NCBI GenBank assembly: GCA_014729315.1 | Contig: WJKD01000435.1 | Location: 1-10,584 of the forward strand | Reading direction: 5' to 3' | Origin: Promethearchaeota archaeon | Lineage (GTDB): Archaea; Asgardarchaeota; Lokiarchaeia; Sigynarchaeales; SOKP01 | Length of the DNA stretch: 10,584 nt | Part shown: positions 6,787-10,584 of the stretch, one piece after another | Layout: every line of letters starts with the position of its first letter | Position numbering within the stretch: position 1 is the first letter of the stretch | The notes under the pieces: generated by a model | Database searches by the model: none | Told to the model about the DNA's origin: nothing | What the model saw: the letters and a program-made list of their open reading frames with translations, nothing else | Translations under genes and position numbers: made by a program

Positions 6787-9700
6787 ATGCAAAGCAATAA
6801 ATATTTAACAATTCATTTGTTGATCTCTTTATCTCTTTTAACGTTGTCCCAATTGTCATTAGCCCAGCCAAATTTAACACTTGATTTTGGACAATGTTCT
6901 TACACATTTAATGATCCTAGATTATCTGTCACATCACGAATGCTAAATAATGGGACATCAGCAGCAGGATCAAATCATATGGGCTTTTATTTGTCAAGCG
7001 ATGCTAATATAACAACAAGTGATTATCGCTTTTATATCGGCAATATTAGTGGTATAGCGGCTGGCTCATCTACAGAGAAATCAATTACAGCAAATTTGCT
7101 TACAGCTTCAGTTACCCCATCCCTGCCCGCTGGAACCCATACCTATTATGTCGGCATTATTGTAGATTATCAAAACGAAGTGGCAGAGTCAAATGAAGGA
7201 GACAATGTGTGGATGTTTTCTAATCCGATAACATTTAACGTGCCAGCATCCCAACAAGTGATTACCAATCTCAATCCGAGCAATTACGAAGTAGACTCTT
7301 TGAGTGTTGGGAAAAAGTATCATATAGATAGAGATTTCGCCTTAACAAGCATTCCATCTGCTTACAATGGACTTTTATTTATAAGAACCGCCGGCGATGA
7401 TAAGTATCAGACAGCATCTGATTTTTTTACATTTAATGTTTTAAAAGCTGTTACTATTTATATTGCCTACGATGATCGTGCGTTAAGTTTTCCTCTTTGG
7501 TTAACTACACAATTTAGTAAGACAGATGATAAAATTTTTACTGACGATCCAGAGCTGCAATATGTAAGATTATGGCGCAAGGATTTTGTTCCTGGCTTAG
7601 TTGTGCTTGGAGGAAATGCTGCAACCGGCGCAAGTTTTAATGGTGAAGACTTCATTAATTATTTTGTTGTTATCGAAGAACAGAATGCTACCGGTAATAT
7701 TTCTTTAACTTTCAATCAAATTGATGCCGATAATTTTCCAGTTATCGATTGTTATGTGACCGTTACTGATCAAGCCACGGGAAATCCAATCAGCGGTTTA
7801 TCTAGCTCAAATTTCATTGTCAGAGAAGATGGTACAAATGAAGACCCGATTACCGTAACACCGGTTGGAGGTGGAAGTGCCATTTCAGTAGCTTTGGCAA
7901 TTGATAGAAGTGGTAGCATGGGCGGCACACCTTTAAGTGACGCAAAAACAGCCGCGATTGATTTTATTAACCAAATGAATACTTCTGATAGGGCGGCAAT
8001 AATAAGCTTTTCCGATAACACATTAGTTGACCAGGGATTTACATCAAATAAGTCGTTACTTATTTCTGCTATTAATGGACTAAGTTCTGGTGGTGGCACA
8101 GCACTTTATGATGCAATAATAGAATCGATCAATCAGACAACTGCTCAAACTGGGCGAAAAGCAATCATCTGCCTGACAGATGGTTCTGACAACAATAGCT
8201 CAGCAACTCTTCAGGATTGTATCGATACAGCGTTACGAGCCAGCACACCGGTTTTCACTATAGGATTGGCTGTCTCAACTGTCAGTGCTCAGGAATTAAG
8301 ACAGATTGCACAAGACACTGGCGGACGCTACTATGAAGCCCCTAGCTCCAATGACCTCCAACAAATATATCAATTAATCTCTCAACAATTGCAAAATCAG
8401 TATAAAATTGTTTACACTACTCATAATACTGCTATGGATGGAAGCACTCGCAATGTCGAGATAACGATTTCCTATCAAGGCAGTACAAGCACAAAAAATC
8501 GAAATTATGTTGCTCCAAGCGGAGGACAGGCTGTTCCTCTTAAATTGATACCTCCTTCCAATACTCAATCGACAGGTTCGGATTTTTGGGTGGACATTGT
8601 TGTTGGTGATGCGTCGAAACCGGTAACCAATCTATATGGTATTAGCTTTGTACTCAATTACACGACAGCTTATCTGGATGTAATGACGCCCCACAGCTCC
8701 AATGTAATTGCTGGTTCTTTTCTGGGCTCAGATTTAGTATTTTATAACGACGTGAATGAGGGGAGTGGAAAAGTCAGTATTGGAATTTCGCGAAAATCAG
8801 GGGCTGGTGGTGTAAATGGAATAGGTACGGTTCTACAATTACATTTCTTAGTTTCTAATTCAGCTCCAGATGGTACAATAATCAATTTTTCGTTTACTGA
8901 AGTAACTGCAAATGATCAAAATGGTGCTATGATCCAATTAGATCCACAAGTTTCGAGTATTAGTATTGTTAGCGGGGCAAAAGTATGGCCAGGTGATACG
9001 AACAATGATGGTATAGTTAACCAAGCTGATGTACTACCAATAGGCCTCTATTGGAATTTTACGGGTTCAAAACGTCCTAACGCATCCATCAGTTGGGTAA
9101 GCCAACAATGTCCTTTCTGGAGTCCATCACAAGCCACTTATGCTGATGCAAATGGAGATGGAATCATAAATCAGGCTGACGTATTACCGATTGGCTTAAA
9201 CTGGAGTAAAACACACTCTCAGTTGGCTTATGACGGAAATTATCAGCTTGTTAAAAAACCTGCAAACAGTTCCATTATTCAACCCGTGACAGAAGCATCA
9301 TACGAACTTGGAGAACAATTCTACGTAAATATCCAAATCACTGATGTAGTCAATCTTTTCGGATTATCATTTGAACTATTCGTGGATAATAAATCAGCTA
9401 TAGAGCTTTTGCAGATACACGATGGCGATTTTTTAGGTGATGATTTAGTTAATTTTTATAATATTGACAATGAAGCCGGGAAAGTGAGTGTAGGATTGTC
9501 GCGTAAAACGGGGCAAGGAGGAATAACCGGAAGTGGTGTCGTAGTCAAAATATTGATGAAAGTTAATGATGATACCACTCCCAATCAGCCAATAATTCTT
9601 TATCTCTCTGATGTAACAGCCAATGATGATCAAGGCAATATCATAGATTTAAAGGTGGTTGACACGAGTTTCGTAATAGAAACAGGGGTGCGCGAAGCAA

Positions 9701-9999
9701 TGATGCATACTGATATTCCTACGGAATTTGCGTTACTACCAAACACACCTAATCCTTTTAATCCATCCACAAACATAAACTATTTTGTTCCCAGAAATGC
9801 ATCAATAAATATTTCAGTGTTTAATTCACTAGGGGAGTTTGTATGCACTCTGGTAGATGGTGAACAAGAACCTGGTAAATATTCAATTAGCTGGAATGGA
9901 ACAGATGCCATTGGTCAGAGGGTAGTAACAGGCTTATATTTCTGTCGAATGGAAAGTTCAGGTTTTATAAAAACTCGAAAATTGTTATATATACGATAG
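6787..9999 (+). CDS. Secreted multidomain protein: CARDB-like, VWA, two cohesin-like, dockerin pair, type IX-like C-terminal tail
   Basis: Predicted cell-surface or extracellular protein of 1070 residues, probably for adhesion or assembly of surface complexes. An N-terminal signal peptide (hydrophobic 9-25) has a likely cut after LSLA, before QPNL. Domains in order: a CARDB-like beta-sandwich (about 28-153); a beta domain starting VDSLSVGKKYHIDRDF (169-184), of unknown role, to about 297; a VWA domain (about 317-540) with an intact MIDAS site, DRSGS at 373-377, T438 and D465; cohesin-like copy 1 (583-728); two dockerin-type calcium loops (D737-D748 and D787-D798); cohesin-like copy 2 (833-965); and a C-terminal tail (about 981-1070) with PNTPNPFNPST, ending TRKLLYIR, resembling FlgD-Ig/Por-type sorting domains. 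No catalytic domain is seen. The gene stands alone on this strand and is divergent from the defence operon. Module names come from motif recognition; ligand and function are unknown. Confidence 0.93.
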   Translation: MQSNKYLTIHLLISLSLLTLSQLSLAQPNLTLDFGQCSYTFNDPRLSVTSRMLNNGTSAAGSNHMGFYLSSDANITTSDYRFYIGNISGIAAGSSTEKSITANLLTASVTPSLPAGTHTYYVGIIVDYQNEVAESNEGDNVWMFSNPITFNVPASQQVITNLNPSNYEVDSLSVGKKYHIDRDFALTSIPSAYNGLLFIRTAGDDKYQTASDFFTFNVLKAVTIYIAYDDRALSFPLWLTTQFSKTDDKIFTDDPELQYVRLWRKDFVPGLVVLGGNAATGASFNGEDFINYFVVIEEQNATGNISLTFNQIDADNFPVIDCYVTVTDQATGNPISGLSSSNFIVREDGTNEDPITVTPVGGGSAISVALAIDRSGSMGGTPLSDAKTAAIDFINQMNTSDRAAIISFSDNTLVDQGFTSNKSLLISAINGLSSGGGTALYDAIIESINQTTAQTGRKAIICLTDGSDNNSSATLQDCIDTALRASTPVFTIGLAVSTVSAQELRQIAQDTGGRYYEAPSSNDLQQIYQLISQQLQNQYKIVYTTHNTAMDGSTRNVEITISYQGSTSTKNRNYVAPSGGQAVPLKLIPPSNTQSTGSDFWVDIVVGDASKPVTNLYGISFVLNYTTAYLDVMTPHSSNVIAGSFLGSDLVFYNDVNEGSGKVSIGISRKSGAGGVNGIGTVLQLHFLVSNSAPDGTIINFSFTEVTANDQNGAMIQLDPQVSSISIVSGAKVWPGDTNNDGIVNQADVLPIGLYWNFTGSKRPNASISWVSQQCPFWSPSQATYADANGDGIINQADVLPIGLNWSKTHSQLAYDGNYQLVKKPANSSIIQPVTEASYELGEQFYVNIQITDVVNLFGLSFELFVDNKSAIELLQIHDGDFLGDDLVNFYNIDNEAGKVSVGLSRKTGQGGITGSGVVVKILMKVNDDTTPNQPIILYLSDVTANDDQGNIIDLKVVDTSFVIETGVREAMMHTDIPTEFALLPNTPNPFNPSTNINYFVPRNASINISVFNSLGEFVCTLVDGEQEPGKYSISWNGTDAIGQRVVTGLYFCRMESSGFIKTRKLLYIR
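8533..9681 (+). repeat. Duplicated cohesin-like module flanking the dockerin pair
   Basis: Within the secreted protein, residues 583-728 and 833-965 are diverged copies of one beta-sandwich. The clearest matching stretches are FLGSDLVFYNDVNEGSGKVS (645-664) and FLGDDLVNFYNIDNEAGKVS (882-901). Each is followed by a [IV]G[IL]SRK[ST]G-type strand, and each copy later has a VTANDxxG-type segment. The pair is a protein-level duplication; the DNA has diverged too far to count as a recent one. Confidence 0.75.
8992..9207 (+). repeat. Pair of dockerin-type calcium-binding loops
   Basis: Residues 736-757 and 786-807 of the secreted protein are two copies of a dockerin-like half. Each has an EF-hand-type loop, D-T-N-N-D-G-I-V-N-Q-A-D in the first and D-A-N-G-D-G-I-I-N-Q-A-D in the second, followed by VLPIGL and an aromatic xW. 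Asp/Asn residues occupy loop positions 1, 3 and 5 and Asp position 12, as expected for calcium binding. The two halves are separated by about 28 residues, as in a complete type I dockerin. Confidence 0.85.
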
Positions 10000-10321
10000 G
10001 AAGACAGGGGTGTTCATCATTTGGCGCCCACTCAAAAATCAAGTGTTCATTACTTATAAATCAGGCAATTTTAATGAATACGAAGATATATATTTAATTA
10101 TAATATAATTACCAGTCAAATTTACAAAACGGGGAAACTCCCTTATATTATTTAATTTAGCCATTATTTTAAAAGGGAGTTTCCCCACAATTTGGTCAAA
10201 TTGCTGTAGATAGACATTATATGGCCAATCAATGAGAGCTCTAACATTACCCAGCCGGGAATAATATCCCTCATTGGATATTTCCTCCATTAAAAAAGGG
10301 CTGAAGAATTCACTCTTCAGC
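10000..10321. other. Convergent intergenic region, 322 bases, no convincing gene
   Basis: The gap lies between the stop of the secreted protein and the stop of the minus-strand cysteine-rich gene. It holds an 8-base direct repeat GTGTTCAT (10010-10017 and 10043-10050), an AT-rich stretch, a perfect 14-base inverted repeat and a rho-independent terminator. No good terminator follows the secreted protein gene directly. A 94-codon minus-strand frame crosses the gap but also crosses the terminator and is not accepted as a gene. Confidence 0.65.
10131..10186. repeat. Perfect 14-base inverted repeat with a 28-base AT-rich loop
   Basis: The arms GGGGAAACTCCCTT (10131-10144) and AAGGGAGTTTCCCC (10173-10186) are exact reverse complements. 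The loop is AT-rich. On the minus strand the stem is followed by GTTTTGT, a weak U-tract; on the plus strand ACAATTT follows. It could be a backup terminator between convergent genes, a repeat-family element, or a stable RNA hairpin. The pairing is directly seen; the role is unknown. Confidence 0.85.
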
Positions 10322-10322
10322 C
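10292..10322 (-). terminator. Rho-independent terminator of the cysteine-rich gene
   Basis: Read on the minus strand, GGCTGAAGA, a six-base loop and TCTTCAGCC form a perfect 9-base-pair stem, followed by C and six T. The stem begins at the last base of the stop codon TAG (10324-10322) of the cysteine-rich gene, so transcription of that gene should end here. Confidence 0.85.
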
Positions 10323-10584
10323 TAATATCCTGACTCACGTTTTAAGACATCCAGCGACAGTCCATAGTGTGCCATGACCTCTAATAAGCCATTGTCATAA
10401 TGCGGACATAAGCCGATGCAGTCGTCCTCGGTAATATTTCCATCCCGATTTCGAATACACTCGGAACAGAATTCGATCAACGTCTCCTTATCGATCCACT
10501 CACCACAATCGAAGCATCCTGGACAATCCATCGACCAGCACATTTCGAGTGAGCGTTCATGGATGTACAGGATCTCATTCTGAC
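10322..10584 (-). CDS. Cysteine-rich protein of unknown function, 5' end beyond right edge
   Basis: I do not recognise the family. The frame ends at TAG (10324-10322) directly before a strong terminator and is open to the right edge. An ATG at 10543 would give 73 residues but has no ribosome site. The codons upstream of it continue as a plausible protein (QNEILYIHERSLE), so I take the gene as starting outside the window. Counted from that ATG, cysteines lie at 2, 7, 10, 13, 26, 29, 42 and 46. The pattern CPGCFDC, FCSEC and CIGLC suggests one or two zinc sites, or possibly an Fe-S site. The C-terminal part (LLEVMAHYGLSLDVLKRESGY) looks helical. No signal peptide or membrane segment is visible in this part. 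Confidence 0.68.
   Translation of the reverse strand, partial: QNEILYIHERSLEMCWSMDCPGCFDCGEWIDKETLIEFCSECIRNRDGNITEDDCIGLCPHYDNGLLEVMAHYGLSLDVLKRESGY

Noticed and set aside
7770..8099. 109-codon minus-strand frame within the secreted protein gene
   Set aside because: It lies antisense to the VWA domain, whose MIDAS residues show that the plus strand is the coding one.
10010..10050. Direct repeat GTGTTCAT, two copies 33 bases apart, as an attachment site or operator
   Set aside because: Eight bases with no mobile gene or regulator nearby is too little to support a site.
10054..10338. 94-codon minus-strand reading frame
   Set aside because: It starts inside the cysteine-rich gene in another frame, runs through the rho-independent terminator and the inverted repeat, and has no ribosome site at its start.
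1..10584. CRISPR array, tRNA, rRNA, transposase or integrase
   Set aside because: I looked for regularly spaced repeats, cloverleaf-like segments and recombinase motifs on both strands and saw none.

Overview
The window is AT-rich and bacterial. The best taxonomic clue is the large plus-strand secreted protein. It combines a CARDB-type domain, a VWA domain, cohesin-like and dockerin-like modules, and a C-terminal tail with a PNPFNPST motif followed by an Ig-like fold ending in TRKLLYIR. That layout is typical of FCB-group bacteria with type IX-like secretion, such as Calditrichota, KSB1, Ignavibacteria, Cloacimonadota and Marinimicrobia-like lineages. The phylum is inferred, and no rRNA or marker gene is present to settle it.

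Left part (1-6304, minus strand): a phage-defence operon read right to left. It has a small unknown gene (6304-6074), a 1401-residue BrxC/PglY-type P-loop ATPase (6003-1798), and a DNA methyltransferase that starts 13 bases after the ATPase stop and runs off the left edge (1784-1). A large BrxC/PglY ATPase followed by a Zn-ribbon adenine methylase points to a BREX system, most like type 3 (brxF-brxC-pglXI-brxHII-pglZ-brxA in published descriptions). The missing genes, a helicase and the PglZ phosphatase-like protein, would be expected left of the window. The ATPase carries about 187 extra residues before the usual BrxC start. They resemble the separate BrxF protein of type 3 BREX, with a decayed nucleotide-binding loop. 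This apparent BrxF-BrxC fusion is the most interesting observation here.

Middle (6305-6786): a 482-base gap between divergent genes. It should hold the promoters of both the defence operon and the secreted protein, and no gene is seen in it.

Right part: the 1070-residue secreted multidomain protein (6787-9999, plus strand). A gap follows with a perfect 14-base inverted repeat (10131-10186). The 3' end of a cysteine-rich gene enters from the right edge on the minus strand (10584-10322) and ends in a clear rho-independent terminator (10292-10322).

The defence operon and the secreted protein have no visible functional link. No tRNA, rRNA, CRISPR array, transposase or integrase was seen.
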